Shown: one piece after another, positions 1-8,208 of the stretch | How the letters are laid out: every line of letters starts with the position of its first letter | Position numbering within the stretch: the first letter of the stretch is position 1 | Assembly: GCA_016124575.1 (NCBI GenBank) | Contig: WGNM01000039.1 | Span: forward strand, 46,759 to 110,758 | Length of the DNA: 64,000 nucleotides | Source: Cryomorphaceae bacterium | GTDB taxonomy: Bacteria; Bacteroidota; Bacteroidia; Flavobacteriales_D; Sanyastnellaceae | Reading direction: 5' to 3' | The notes under the pieces: model-generated | Seen by the model: the letters and a program-made list of their open reading frames with translations, nothing else | Told to the model about the DNA's origin: nothing | The model's database searches: none | Translations under genes and position numbers: made by a program

Positions 1-1
1 C

Positions 2-1561
2 GTAGTGGATCATAACAGTCCGAATTCACTCGCTGGCCCTGTGCAAGCCAGTGCGACCAGCATCAACATTGAAGACGGGCTAGACCACACAGTGCGCATT
101 GTTTGGAATCCATTGCAGCAAGAAATGATCGTATATTTTGACTGTGACCTCAGATTGGCTCACACTATAGATTTAGCTAACGACATTTTCAACGGACAAA
201 GTTTAGTTTATTGGGGATTTACCGCAGGTACAGGAGGTTCTTTCAACAACCAAATAGTATGTCTTTCAGAAGACATCTTATCGCCTGTACAATCTGTTAC
301 AACTTGTCCGAACGGCGCCATAACCCTCGATGCGGGCGGCGACCCCTCTGGCACTTATTTGTGGGAGCCAGCTGATTTTCTCGATGACCCAACAGCAGCG
401 ACACCCGTGTGCACGCCCCCATCAGACATCACATACACCGTTACTTTTACAGATTTGTGTGGGTTCAACACAGTGCAAAACATAGAAGTATCTGTTGTAG
501 AAATGACTGCTACAATTGCAGGATTGGCATATATCAATTGTGCAGACCCCACCACCGTGATGAGTGGCACCAACAACTTCGGAAATCCAGCGGTTTACGA
601 ATGGACAGGCGACCCCACTATGTTTGGGGGCGCGACGAATAACAACACATGCAGCATTGTAGCAGGTGGTGACCTTACATTAACAGTTATATACAATCAA
701 GTTTGTGAGGCAACCACCACCGTTTTCATCGATTCAGATTTTTCTCCAATCGACGTTGCAGCCATATCATCAGGCGACATCACCTGTTATGACCCTACAG
801 CTCAACTCGTTGCCACAGTAGACGTTTCAGGCGCCACCATACAATGGTCGAGTCCGAACGGAGTATTTGGTACTCCCACCAACGCTGCTGAAACCATTGC
901 TGATGCACCGGGGACGTACAACGTGCTAGTGACTCACCCCACCAGCGGATGTACCGATGCCGATCAAGTAATTGTTGCCAACATGGTTTACTACCCGGAA
1001 ATCACAATGGGAATTCCTGACACATTAACATGTAAAAACCCTGTTGGGAGCATAACAGGCACCTTGGTAACACCAGAGAACAGCGTTTTAACGTGGACGA
1101 CTATAACGGGCACATTGCTCGACGGGACAACTACTCTGGAGCCCATGTTTGCCGACACAGGCTTTTACTTTTTAACCGCCACCATACCCGAAAATGGGTG
1201 TGTTTCGAATAGTGAAGTTTTCGTAGCAGCCGATGAGAATATCTTCATTGATGTCACCAGCCTCGTTTTCCCTAACGTATTTTCGCCTAACAACGACGGT
1301 GTAAACGACAAATTTCACCCCTACTTATTGGAAGAGCCCGAGTTAGACTTGACACAATTTATGGGACACTATCAGCTATCCGTTTACAACAGATGGGGTG
1401 CACAAGTTTTTGACAGCAATAGCACACCTGTAGATTGGGATGGCAAAAACAACGGAGAAGTATTGACAGATGGCGTTTACTACTACCTAGTGGAATATGA
1501 AATTGTTTGCGACGGACTTGGTAGATTGTACAACAAAGGAGAATTTCAGGTTTTAAAGTAA
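2..1561 (+). CDS. Lectin-like surface protein with T9SS type B sorting domain (5' end outside window)
   Basis: The frame is open to the window edge, so the GTG at position 5 is probably not the start and the N-terminus is missing. The first ~95 visible residues look like the second half of an L-type (legume-like) lectin fold: a strand ending in VYFDCDL, then VYWGFTAGTGG and a short tail. About 320 residues of Cys-containing Ig-like repeats follow. The last ~95 residues are a gliding-motility-associated C-terminal domain (FSPNNDGVND, then VYNRWG and a WDGK core), the type B signal for export by T9SS and display at the surface. Carbohydrate binding is inferred from the fold resemblance only. 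The next gene follows after 12 nt. Confidence 0.8.
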   Translation, partial: VVDHNSPNSLAGPVQASATSINIEDGLDHTVRIVWNPLQQEMIVYFDCDLRLAHTIDLANDIFNGQSLVYWGFTAGTGGSFNNQIVCLSEDILSPVQSVTTCPNGAITLDAGGDPSGTYLWEPADFLDDPTAATPVCTPPSDITYTVTFTDLCGFNTVQNIEVSVVEMTATIAGLAYINCADPTTVMSGTNNFGNPAVYEWTGDPTMFGGATNNNTCSIVAGGDLTLTVIYNQVCEATTTVFIDSDFSPIDVAAISSGDITCYDPTAQLVATVDVSGATIQWSSPNGVFGTPTNAAETIADAPGTYNVLVTHPTSGCTDADQVIVANMVYYPEITMGIPDTLTCKNPVGSITGTLVTPENSVLTWTTITGTLLDGTTTLEPMFADTGFYFLTATIPENGCVSNSEVFVAADENIFIDVTSLVFPNVFSPNNDGVNDKFHPYLLEEPELDLTQFMGHYQLSVYNRWGAQVFDSNSTPVDWDGKNNGEVLTDGVYYYLVEYEIVCDGLGRLYNKGEFQVLK

Positions 1562-1573
1562 TACACTAGAGCA

Positions 1574-2713
1574 ATGATCTTTTCAAAGCGAAGTTTCAGC
1601 GTTATAATTCTTCTCATGCCCGCGGCATGGATGGTAGTTGGGATGAGTGCTTGCAAAAAAGACAAAGATCAGATAGATGTTGTAGAGATTGAAAGGAAAC
1701 CAACCCTGCCTCAGACCTCATTCAATTACAGTCAGATTGACCTGCCAGATCATTTTTCGAGTGGCGTTTTGAGTTTTTTCGAGAGCATACCCACCTCTAA
1801 CCCAACCACCGACGCTGGTGCGACCTTGGGGCGGGTACTTTTTTATGACACCGAATTGTCGGCCGACCACACAGTGAGCTGTGCCAGTTGTCACCACCAA
1901 ACGAACGCCTTTGCGGCAAACACTGCTTTGAGCGAAGGCATAGGCGGAGCCTCAACCGTAAGGAACAGCATGGCCTTGTTTAATTTACGTTATAGCCGAA
2001 GGTTTTTTTGGGATCGGCGAACCAACGGATTAGAGGCTCAGGTTTTGATACCTATAGAGCACCCAGACGAGCAAGCCTTGGATTTGGACAATGCCGTAGA
2101 GCGCATTTCTTCCATTTCGTATTATCCCCCATTGTTTGAAGCAGCCTTTGGAGATGCTGCGGTGACAAGCGATAGGATATCGAAAGCGCTGTCGCAATTC
2201 ATCCGATCAATGTTATCGTACCGTTCGAAGTACGACAGCGGATTAGCGAATAATTTTGTTGATTTTACAGAACAAGAGCTCCTTGGTAAGGATTTGTTTT
2301 TCAATGGTGAGACACGTTGCAATCAGTGTCATATGACCGCATTGTTTTACACCCCGGGGTCGATGAATAACGGATTGGAGTATCCGTATACGGATTTGGG
2401 AGTTGGGGCTGTTACTGGCAACGCATCAGACAACGGCAAGTTCAAGGTTGTAACACTTCGAAATCTAAGTTATACAGCCCCCTATATGCACGACGGCCGA
2501 TTTGCAACATTGGAGGAGGTTGTAAATCATTACAATGGCAATATCGTCCAACAGGCCAATTTAGATGATCGTTTGACTGTAGGATTTGTGCCTGGCGGCA
2601 CGCCGATAGACCCAGGTTTGGGGGAGGCTGAAGTTGCTGCATTGGTTTCTTTTTTGCGGACTTTGGACGATGTGTTTTTCGTGAGCGACGACAAGTATTC
2701 AGACCCTTTTTGA
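1574..2713 (+). CDS. Di-haem cytochrome c peroxidase (CcpA/MauG family) lipoprotein
   Basis: 379 residues. The N-terminus is a lipoprotein signal with the lipobox ending MSAC at Cys27. Two c-type haem motifs are visible: CASCH at residues 103-107 and CNQCH at 249-253, with the spacing expected for the two-domain bacterial cytochrome c peroxidase fold. The family reduces hydrogen peroxide in the periplasm with electrons from small c-type cytochromes; some MauG-like members oxidise protein or other substrates instead, and the sequence does not separate these. It starts 12 nt after the preceding T9SS protein and may be co-transcribed. The stop codon abuts degenerate palindrome copies in the spacer downstream. 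Confidence 0.9.
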   Translation: MIFSKRSFSVIILLMPAAWMVVGMSACKKDKDQIDVVEIERKPTLPQTSFNYSQIDLPDHFSSGVLSFFESIPTSNPTTDAGATLGRVLFYDTELSADHTVSCASCHHQTNAFAANTALSEGIGGASTVRNSMALFNLRYSRRFFWDRRTNGLEAQVLIPIEHPDEQALDLDNAVERISSISYYPPLFEAAFGDAAVTSDRISKALSQFIRSMLSYRSKYDSGLANNFVDFTEQELLGKDLFFNGETRCNQCHMTALFYTPGSMNNGLEYPYTDLGVGAVTGNASDNGKFKVVTLRNLSYTAPYMHDGRFATLEEVVNHYNGNIVQQANLDDRLTVGFVPGGTPIDPGLGEAEVAALVSFLRTLDDVFFVSDDKYSDPF

Positions 2714-2986
2714 ATTATACGCATGTTTACAAATGCGGAAAGGAAATAAAGCGAAATCGTTAATAAAAAAATCACAAATAACTGTATACCAGAGACTTAT
2801 TCACCATTGCTTATTGTACGTATGTTTGCAAAACGAACCCGATTTTTACGGTTTTGCAACTTTCCGTATAAATTAATTCCACTTCAAATTAATGTCTCCT
2901 AATACGCCCCAATCAACAACAAACCGCCATTAAATTAGCTCAGAAATAAACCGAAATTTGAAAATTTGCAAACTCCCGTATAATTA
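2713..2986. repeat. Degenerate copies of the dispersed palindrome family
   Basis: This part of the 534-nt gene-free spacer 2714-3247 carries fragments of the palindrome found intact at 27.3, 29.7 and 46.7 kb. AATTATACGC at 2713-2722 is identical to the left arm of the 29.7-kb copy. TTTTGCAAC followed by TTTCCGTATAAATT (2852-2874) and TTGCAAACTCCCGTATAATTA (2966-2986) match right arms with a few changes. The + strand from about 2880 to 3050 is rich in C and poor in G, as beside the other copies. I see no gene in the rest of the spacer. Confidence 0.5.
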
Positions 2987-3234
2987 TTTTTGTCCACCTA
3001 TTTGATTTCTCACTTCTCCTTCGCAACTTCGTTCTAACAAACCCCCATGAGGAACTGCCTTCCAATAGCGCTGCCATGCGCCCGAAAGGCGAAACAAATA
3101 CGGAAATCTACCCCGAAAGCCGCTGAATCGGCAACCATCTAATTGACCTCAGGTCGAAACCGGTTGAAAATTCAAAACCCCAAACAATCTTTTTCCTAGT
3201 ATAAACCTCTAGCAGTTTTTCTTAATCTGCTACT

Positions 3235-3242
3235 TATCTATG
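3235..3242 (+). promoter_or_regulatory. Candidate -7 promoter element of the SET-domain gene
   Basis: TATCTATG followed by CA, one mismatch from the Bacteroidota -7 element TAnnTTTG. The ATG at 3248 lies only 6 nt beyond the element, so the transcript could be leaderless. Confidence 0.4.
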
Positions 3243-3247
3243 CAAGC

Positions 3248-3853
3248 ATGATCCATCCAAACACGGAACTACGCTTCATTAGCCCTGAAGTGGGCTACGG
3301 TGTCGTGGCGCGTGAATTCATACCCAAAGGCACTATCACTTGGGTGCTCGATGAACTTGATCGCGAGTTCACTCCCGAACAATTCAATGCCTTCGATCCA
3401 GCATACCAAGAAATTCTCGATACATACTGCTTTCGAAACAACAAAGGAAACCTCGTACTCTGCTGGGATCACGCCCGATACGTAAACCATAGCTTTAATG
3501 CCAATTGCCTCAGCACGGCGTACGACTTTGAAATCGCTATTCGTGATATAAATCCAGGTGAACAACTCACCGACGACTACGGATACCTCAATATAAACCG
3601 ACCTTTCCGCGGAATTGAAGAAGGTACGAAACGAAAAACAGTATACCCCGACGACTTGGTGAGATACCATAAAGTATGGGACAAAAAAGTAATCGCTGCC
3701 TTCCCTTCAATAAATAAGGTAAACCAACCTCTGGCACACCTGCTTTCGGACGTAGAAAAAGATCGAATAACCAAAATCATAGCAGGTGAAGACCAACTTA
3801 CTTCGATACTTTCATGCTACTACTCAGAGAATTTGGTAAATAACCACTATTAA
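3248..3853 (+). CDS. SET-domain protein (putative protein lysine methyltransferase)
   Basis: 201 residues. The SET core is clear: the GYGVVA turn near residue 16 (family GxG), NHSFNANC at 80-87 (family NHSCxPNC, with Cys replaced by Phe), and the QLTDDYG motif ending near 112 that forms the active-site knot and AdoMet pocket. No pre-SET or post-SET cysteine cluster is seen; instead there is a ~85-residue helical C-terminal extension. SET enzymes transfer methyl groups from AdoMet to lysine; bacterial members act on ribosomal, DNA-binding or other proteins and the substrate cannot be told here. The gene is monocistronic, between a repeat-bearing spacer and a hairpin. Confidence 0.85.
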   Translation: MIHPNTELRFISPEVGYGVVAREFIPKGTITWVLDELDREFTPEQFNAFDPAYQEILDTYCFRNNKGNLVLCWDHARYVNHSFNANCLSTAYDFEIAIRDINPGEQLTDDYGYLNINRPFRGIEEGTKRKTVYPDDLVRYHKVWDKKVIAAFPSINKVNQPLAHLLSDVEKDRITKIIAGEDQLTSILSCYYSENLVNNHY

Positions 3854-3860
3854 AAATAAA

Positions 3861-3898
3861 GAGGGTTTTGTCGGTGGTGTATCGTTGACAAAACCTTC
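3861..3898 (+). terminator. Hairpin downstream of the SET gene
   Basis: GAGGGTTTTGTC (3861-3872) pairs with GACAAAACCTTC (3887-3898) across a 14-nt loop. The tract after it is T-rich but interrupted, so termination is likely though the element is not textbook. Confidence 0.6.
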
Positions 3899-3922
3899 TT
3901 ACTTTTTCCTCTGCTGAAATGT

Positions 3923-4151
3923 TTGTCGCACATTCAATACTTGACCAATGCGGCAGAGCTGACACTTCACATTAACAAGGAGTCTCTTACAAATGGAGGG
4001 CAATATGATTCTCTTCGCCCCAACGGGTCGGATGTTGAACGTCTACAACTTAAGAGCTGGAGACAATTTCATCGATCTTTCGGCATTCTCCTCTGGCATC
4101 TATCTGATGCAAATGCCCGATGGAAGCACTGTGAAGTTGATGCGAGATTAA
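3923..4151 (+). pseudogene. Remnant of a T9SS type A sorting domain with a frameshift
   Basis: Frame 2 gives LTNAAELTLHINKE (from about 3938 to 3980), like the first strand of a type A C-terminal domain. Frame 3 then continues with MILFAPTGRML at 4005 and FIDLSAFSSGIYLM, ending at TAA 4149-4151 after VKLMRD. Joined across a +/-1 shift around 3978-3990 the two pieces make one ~70-residue Por-type sorting domain (ILFxPTGRxL, then DLSxxxSGIYL and KLMR). Nothing upstream encodes a passenger: the piece begins just after the SET-gene hairpin. It is therefore a 3' relic of a lost secreted-protein gene. The last codons overlap the stop of the OmpA gene on the other strand. Confidence 0.65.
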
Positions 4152-6088
4152 AGAATCTCGATCTCTGTCCGCCGGTTCATGGCTCTTCCAGCCTCTGTGC
4201 CATTGCTAGCTATCGGTTTCGATTCGCCATATCCTTTCGAAATCAAACGCGATTTGTCTATGCCTTTTGAAACCAAATACGCGACCACAGCTGCTGCACG
4301 GTTTTCTGAAAGTGTCTGATTCGCCGTTTCTGAACCTACATCATCGGTGTGTCCGCTGATCTCAATCCTCAATCCAACATTCGTATCCAAAAGCGATTTC
4401 AATCGATCAAGTTCTGATTGTGACGCTGGCTTTAAAACGTATGAATCGGTGTCGAAGAAAACGTTGTTCAATACGACTTTGCTTCCAGGCTTTAACTTTT
4501 CAAGGGGAATTTCTAAGGTAAAGGGTGTAGATGCATCCTGAGCCATCAATGAAAAGTGATCGCTGTAGAACAAATAACCCGGACGAGATACGTTTAAAGC
4601 ATAATCTCTGTTTGGTGGTAAACAAACCAAGAATGTACCTGTCTCAGAGTCCGAATAGGATTCAATTGCTACAAGTCCGGAAGATAGGTCAATGAGCTCA
4701 AAACGAGCTTCGAGTTTCTTGAAAGACTTTGCATCAAATACGTTTCCAGCGAGGTATGTCACGGCATTGGGTCTTACTTCTTTTGGAAGTTCAAACTGAT
4801 ACATGTCTAAATCTCCAAAGCCGCCTTTTCGATCAGAAGCAAAATAGGCCAGCACGCCGTCGGCAGATACGAGCAATGAATTTTCATCACCTCCTGTGTT
4901 TATGGGATAACCCAAATTTCTCGGTTCTCCCCATGTACCATCGGCTTGTTTCTTGCTCATGAAAATATCCAATCCACCAAAACCTGGATGTCCGTTCGAA
5001 CTGAAATACAAGGTCTCACCATCTGGGTGTATCATCACCGATTCTTCTTCAAACATGGTATTTACTTTGCCCGGTATGCGCGTAGGTTTGCTCCAAGCGC
5101 CGTCAACCTGTATCTCAGAGAAATAAATATCTTGTTCTTGAATTCCGTTTGGACTTGATTTTCCTCTTACGAAATACAGTGTTCTGCCATCTGCTGAAAA
5201 CGATGGTTGAGAATCCCAATTGAATGAGTTTACGGCTTTTACGTTCTGAGCTTTACCCCAATGTCCGCCTACTTTTCGCGATAAAAACAAATCACAACTA
5301 GCCATTCCTTCATACGGCCCCCATTGTCCGCCAGCAGCTTCACACGCCGTAAAAAACAATATCTGTCCGTCAGCTGATATGGTCGGCGCTCCTTCATTAA
5401 AAACGGTATTGATTTCACTCACGGGCGTAGCCAACTCCCATTGGTTTTCTGTTTTCTGGGCGACGTAAAAATCTTCTTGCTTTCCGCCTTTGACGCGGTT
5501 ATCAGAAACCAGGCGGGTAAACAACAGTGTTCTGCCATCTGCCGTAAGGCAAGGAAAATATTCGGCAGCTTCTGTATTTACTTGTGGACCTAAATTCTTG
5601 GGTTCAAAGGGCACAGGAGAATGGATGGCTCGCGCTGCATATTGCGAACTTGCGATCATCAATGTCGCACGCTTGGTTAGATTTTCGTTTTGAGATCCAT
5701 ATTCTTTAAAGCTTAGGAAAGATTTTTCTGCCATGTCGTAATTTTCAGCCCTCATGCGCAATTCACCAAGGAAAAAGAAGGCATCTGGAAATTTTCGAGG
5801 ATTCATGGCAGTAACCTTCTCCAAATCGGCCATTGCTGCATCAAAATTTCCCCTATCACTCGAAATCTGAGCTTTTAATAAATATGCTTCACCAAATTCA
5901 GGTGCGCGATCAATGGCTTTTGAGAGCAGATCTATCGACTCGTCGACGAGTCCCAATTCATAAGTCCGAATCGCTTCTTCAAAATATCCAATGGCCTTTT
6001 TATCATCGATGGAATATCGAAATGCGGGTTGCGCAAATGACGCTGTCACTGAAATAAAAAAGGCGAATAGGGTGAAAAAACGGATCAT
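4148..6088 (-). CDS. OmpA-family envelope protein with TPR and PD40 propeller (PorE-like)
   Basis: 646 residues with a signal peptide cleaved after SFA (residues 17-19); no lipobox. Order of domains: TPR repeats (about 30-145), a WD40-like/PD40 beta-propeller (about 165-425, repeated SADGRTLYF and HPDGETLYFSS blades), a carboxypeptidase-regulatory-like domain (about 440-520), and a C-terminal OmpA peptidoglycan-binding domain (about 535-646, with SGHTDDVGSETANQ). This is the architecture of PorE, which ties the T9SS to peptidoglycan, but Bacteroidota carry several paralogues, so the exact role is uncertain. It is monocistronic and convergent with the sorting-domain remnant at its 3' end. Confidence 0.85.
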   Translation of the reverse strand: MIRFFTLFAFFISVTASFAQPAFRYSIDDKKAIGYFEEAIRTYELGLVDESIDLLSKAIDRAPEFGEAYLLKAQISSDRGNFDAAMADLEKVTAMNPRKFPDAFFFLGELRMRAENYDMAEKSFLSFKEYGSQNENLTKRATLMIASSQYAARAIHSPVPFEPKNLGPQVNTEAAEYFPCLTADGRTLLFTRLVSDNRVKGGKQEDFYVAQKTENQWELATPVSEINTVFNEGAPTISADGQILFFTACEAAGGQWGPYEGMASCDLFLSRKVGGHWGKAQNVKAVNSFNWDSQPSFSADGRTLYFVRGKSSPNGIQEQDIYFSEIQVDGAWSKPTRIPGKVNTMFEEESVMIHPDGETLYFSSNGHPGFGGLDIFMSKKQADGTWGEPRNLGYPINTGGDENSLLVSADGVLAYFASDRKGGFGDLDMYQFELPKEVRPNAVTYLAGNVFDAKSFKKLEARFELIDLSSGLVAIESYSDSETGTFLVCLPPNRDYALNVSRPGYLFYSDHFSLMAQDASTPFTLEIPLEKLKPGSKVVLNNVFFDTDSYVLKPASQSELDRLKSLLDTNVGLRIEISGHTDDVGSETANQTLSENRAAAVVAYLVSKGIDKSRLISKGYGESKPIASNGTEAGRAMNRRTEIEIL

Positions 6089-6147
6089 ACTAGAAATTTA
6101 GGTGTGAAGTTATAATAATCGACGAAGACAATTACCTTGCCACGCAT

Positions 6148-6155
6148 TACCTTCG
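6148..6155 (+). promoter_or_regulatory. Candidate -7 promoter element of the phosphodiesterase gene
   Basis: TACCTTCG followed by CA. It differs from TAnnTTTG only by the T-to-C variant seen at several other promoters of this window. The ATG at 6160 is 5 nt beyond the element, predicting a leaderless or nearly leaderless mRNA. Confidence 0.5.
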
Positions 6156-6159
6156 CAAA

Positions 6160-6672
6160 ATGGTACGGATTGGCTTGTTGAGCGATACACACGGACACAT
6201 TGATGAACGCATGATTCACCATCTCAAAGATTGTGATGAGATATGGCACGCTGGCGATATAGGCACCGCAGCCGTATCGGATGCGTTGGCAGCAATAAAG
6301 CCTTACAGGGCCGTTTATGGAAATATCGATGGACATGTGCTTCGACGTATGCATCCTCTTGAACAGTATTTTGAGCTAGAAGGTTTCACTATTTTGATGA
6401 CGCATATCGCAGGTAAGCCCTATGTTTATTCAAAAGGCATTCCTGAACTGATAAAACTTCGCAAACCAGACATTCTGATTTGCGGCCACTCTCACATCTT
6501 GCGCGTTGAGCGCGATAAGAAATTCAATTTCCTATATATGAATCCAGGTGCCGCGGGCTATCATGGATTTCATAAGATGCGAACCTTGCTCCGATTTAAC
6601 TTAAATGCCGGAAAAATTGAAAACATGGAAGTTGTAGAGCTGGGGCCACGTACTCAGTTGATGCCTGAATAA
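6160..6672 (+). CDS. YfcE/MJ0936-type metallophosphodiesterase
   Basis: 170 residues. The calcineurin-like metal-binding motifs are all present: DTHGH near residue 9, AGDIG near 32, GNID near 55, the GHSH pair in ICGHSH near 108, and the following NPGA. Length and motif spacing fit the small YfcE/MJ0936 family, cytosolic two-metal phosphodiesterases with broad activity on model phosphodiesters and unknown natural substrate. The ATG at 6160 directly follows a promoter-like element. The 3' end overlaps the convergent lipoprotein gene by 19 nt. Confidence 0.9.
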   Translation: MVRIGLLSDTHGHIDERMIHHLKDCDEIWHAGDIGTAAVSDALAAIKPYRAVYGNIDGHVLRRMHPLEQYFELEGFTILMTHIAGKPYVYSKGIPELIKLRKPDILICGHSHILRVERDKKFNFLYMNPGAAGYHGFHKMRTLLRFNLNAGKIENMEVVELGPRTQLMPE

Positions 6673-7511
6673 AAAAGCCGTTCATCGCTGCGAAAAACCC
6701 CCATGATACTGTCCAATTGAGGAAAAATCGCCTCTACCATGATGACGTCATGCCTTTCCACAATGAATGGCCCAACATAAAACCCCTCTTCCGGTCGTGC
6801 TACTTCATAGCGATTGTGTGCATTGTTCAATCCTGTGAGCTTGGATAGGAGCACTTTTCGATTCAATTCCATTTCAGAAAGTGGCAAATATGCCTTTCTG
6901 AACTGATCACTCCGGTTGTCCCAGCCCTGATCATTCAGCACCGCACGAGCCGCTGCAATACGCAAATTCTGCACGCTCAGACTGTCTTCCCAAGAAATAA
7001 TGCGTGCAACCAGACTCTCAGCATAATTCGAGTGACTGATAAACCGAATTCCGAATTTCTCAATGGTTGAACGGTAGCGATTTTCATAAACGCGAAATTC
7101 AGCATCGTACGCAGAAGCCGAGTCGTTGTAAGCTCGCAATCGTAGCTGTAAATCTTCGAATACCGATTCGGGAACTTTCTTGCCTCGCTTTAGTGTCGAT
7201 TCCAAGTCTTCCCTCACCTTCAAGTTTTGATTGTAAAACCGAGCCCTCGATGCGTTCATCTTGTTCATGACAAAACGCATGGAGTCGAGATCGACAATCA
7301 GATCTGGGTAAGGGGTGCTATCTCTTTGCAGACATTCAGTCAGCAGATCATTGTGAAATTCTTGTAGGGAAAAGTAATTTTCGAGGACGTGGTGTTCTGC
7401 AGTCACAAGCACCAAGTGGTCATCCTTCATGCTTTGATCCAACAAAGAAAAATCAACGCTAGCGCAGGATGCCAAGGCAAAGAATAAAAACCAACGAAGA
7501 TGCTGCATCAA
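6654..7511 (-). CDS. Predicted lipoprotein of unknown function, coiled coil
   Basis: 285 residues. The N-terminus is a short hydrophobic signal with lipobox ALASC (Cys16), so the protein should be anchored in an envelope membrane. The body is highly charged, with long predicted helices between about residues 75 and 200 and no catalytic motif I recognise. It overlaps the upstream DUF4293 gene by 4 nt (ATGA), so the two are one translationally coupled unit and may act together at the membrane. I cannot name a family. Confidence 0.75.
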   Translation of the reverse strand: MMQHLRWFLFFALASCASVDFSLLDQSMKDDHLVLVTAEHHVLENYFSLQEFHNDLLTECLQRDSTPYPDLIVDLDSMRFVMNKMNASRARFYNQNLKVREDLESTLKRGKKVPESVFEDLQLRLRAYNDSASAYDAEFRVYENRYRSTIEKFGIRFISHSNYAESLVARIISWEDSLSVQNLRIAAARAVLNDQGWDNRSDQFRKAYLPLSEMELNRKVLLSKLTGLNNAHNRYEVARPEEGFYVGPFIVERHDVIMVEAIFPQLDSIMGVFRSDERLFYSGIN

Positions 7512-7981
7512 CGCAAACGATCTAATGAGCGCACCAAATCTTCATCTTGTTTGATGCTGCGATTGGCCAACCATGTAAAAGCAATTGCTGCGAAAGGAAG
7601 ATAAAACCCTACGGAGTAATTGAACCCAAAACCAGCATACGTAGATGACCAGTAATTGGTATTGATGATCCACCACATGGCTGCCACAGAAAGCAGAATA
7701 AGGATATAAGACATTCTTGCAAGCTGCGTCTGACGACCCCTGTTGCGGTACTGCAAAACTGTAAACAACAACAAACCAATCGCAGAAGCAATTAAAATCA
7801 CCGCTGGCATGCCATTTTGTACTTCCAAAGTTACTTCGTCTGTTACCGAATGAATCTTGTACAAATTGATTTCATACATCACAGCATTGCTGTCTTGAAA
7901 AGAAGCAATGTTGAATTCAAAAATACAGGCCATACAGGCCAGAGCAAGCAATAAATAAATGGTCTGAATGCGTTGTATCAT
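7508..7981 (-). CDS. DUF4293 family membrane protein
   Basis: 157 residues from the ATG at 7981 (MIQRIQTIYLLLA, the usual start of DUF4293 proteins). A TTG start 18 nt further upstream is rejected because it lies inside the -7 promoter element. Four membrane segments are visible (about residues 8-25, 48-66, 80-98 and 115-135), followed by a short charged cytosolic tail. Function is unknown. Genes of this family are often found next to rho in Bacteroidota, as here, where it is divergent from rho and coupled to the lipoprotein gene downstream. Confidence 0.85.
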   Translation of the reverse strand: MIQRIQTIYLLLALACMACIFEFNIASFQDSNAVMYEINLYKIHSVTDEVTLEVQNGMPAVILIASAIGLLLFTVLQYRNRGRQTQLARMSYILILLSVAAMWWIINTNYWSSTYAGFGFNYSVGFYLPFAAIAFTWLANRSIKQDEDLVRSLDRLR

Positions 7982-7996
7982 GGTAGAGATTTGTGA

Positions 7997-8004
7997 CAAA
8001 TATA
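7997..8004 (-). promoter_or_regulatory. -7 promoter element of the DUF4293/lipoprotein unit
   Basis: On the minus strand TATATTTG, an exact match to TAnnTTTG, 16 nt before the ATG at 7981. Confidence 0.6.
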
Positions 8005-8156
8005 CATTTTCAGACCAATCGCTGTGCTGTTAACCAACGAAGTGTTGATTAAATCAGCGAATGATGTCAGGCAGACAAAAAAAAACTGTAATATTGCGAC
8101 GTCGCATCCGACATTGAGACTTCATCCTGTTTCACATCAAAAAAATTTCCGGTAGA

Positions 8157-8164
8157 TACCTTTG
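8157..8164 (+). promoter_or_regulatory. -7 promoter element of rho
   Basis: TACCTTTG, exact match to TAnnTTTG, 45 nt before the rho ATG. A TTTC at 8130-8133 is at roughly the distance of a -33 element but is not a good match. Confidence 0.6.
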
Positions 8165-8208
8165 CTGATGAGCACTGTGTATTCCGATTTTCGATTTAAA
8201 CCCCCTTT

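Noticed and set aside
2714..3247. A gene or small RNA in the 534-nt spacer
   Set aside because: No frame with coding character and no tRNA-like or riboswitch-like structure that I can recognise; only degenerate repeat pieces.
3923..4270. 115-residue frame as an intact gene
   Set aside because: Its first part matches a sorting domain, but the match continues in another frame and the frame then runs antisense into the OmpA gene. It is called a pseudogene remnant instead.
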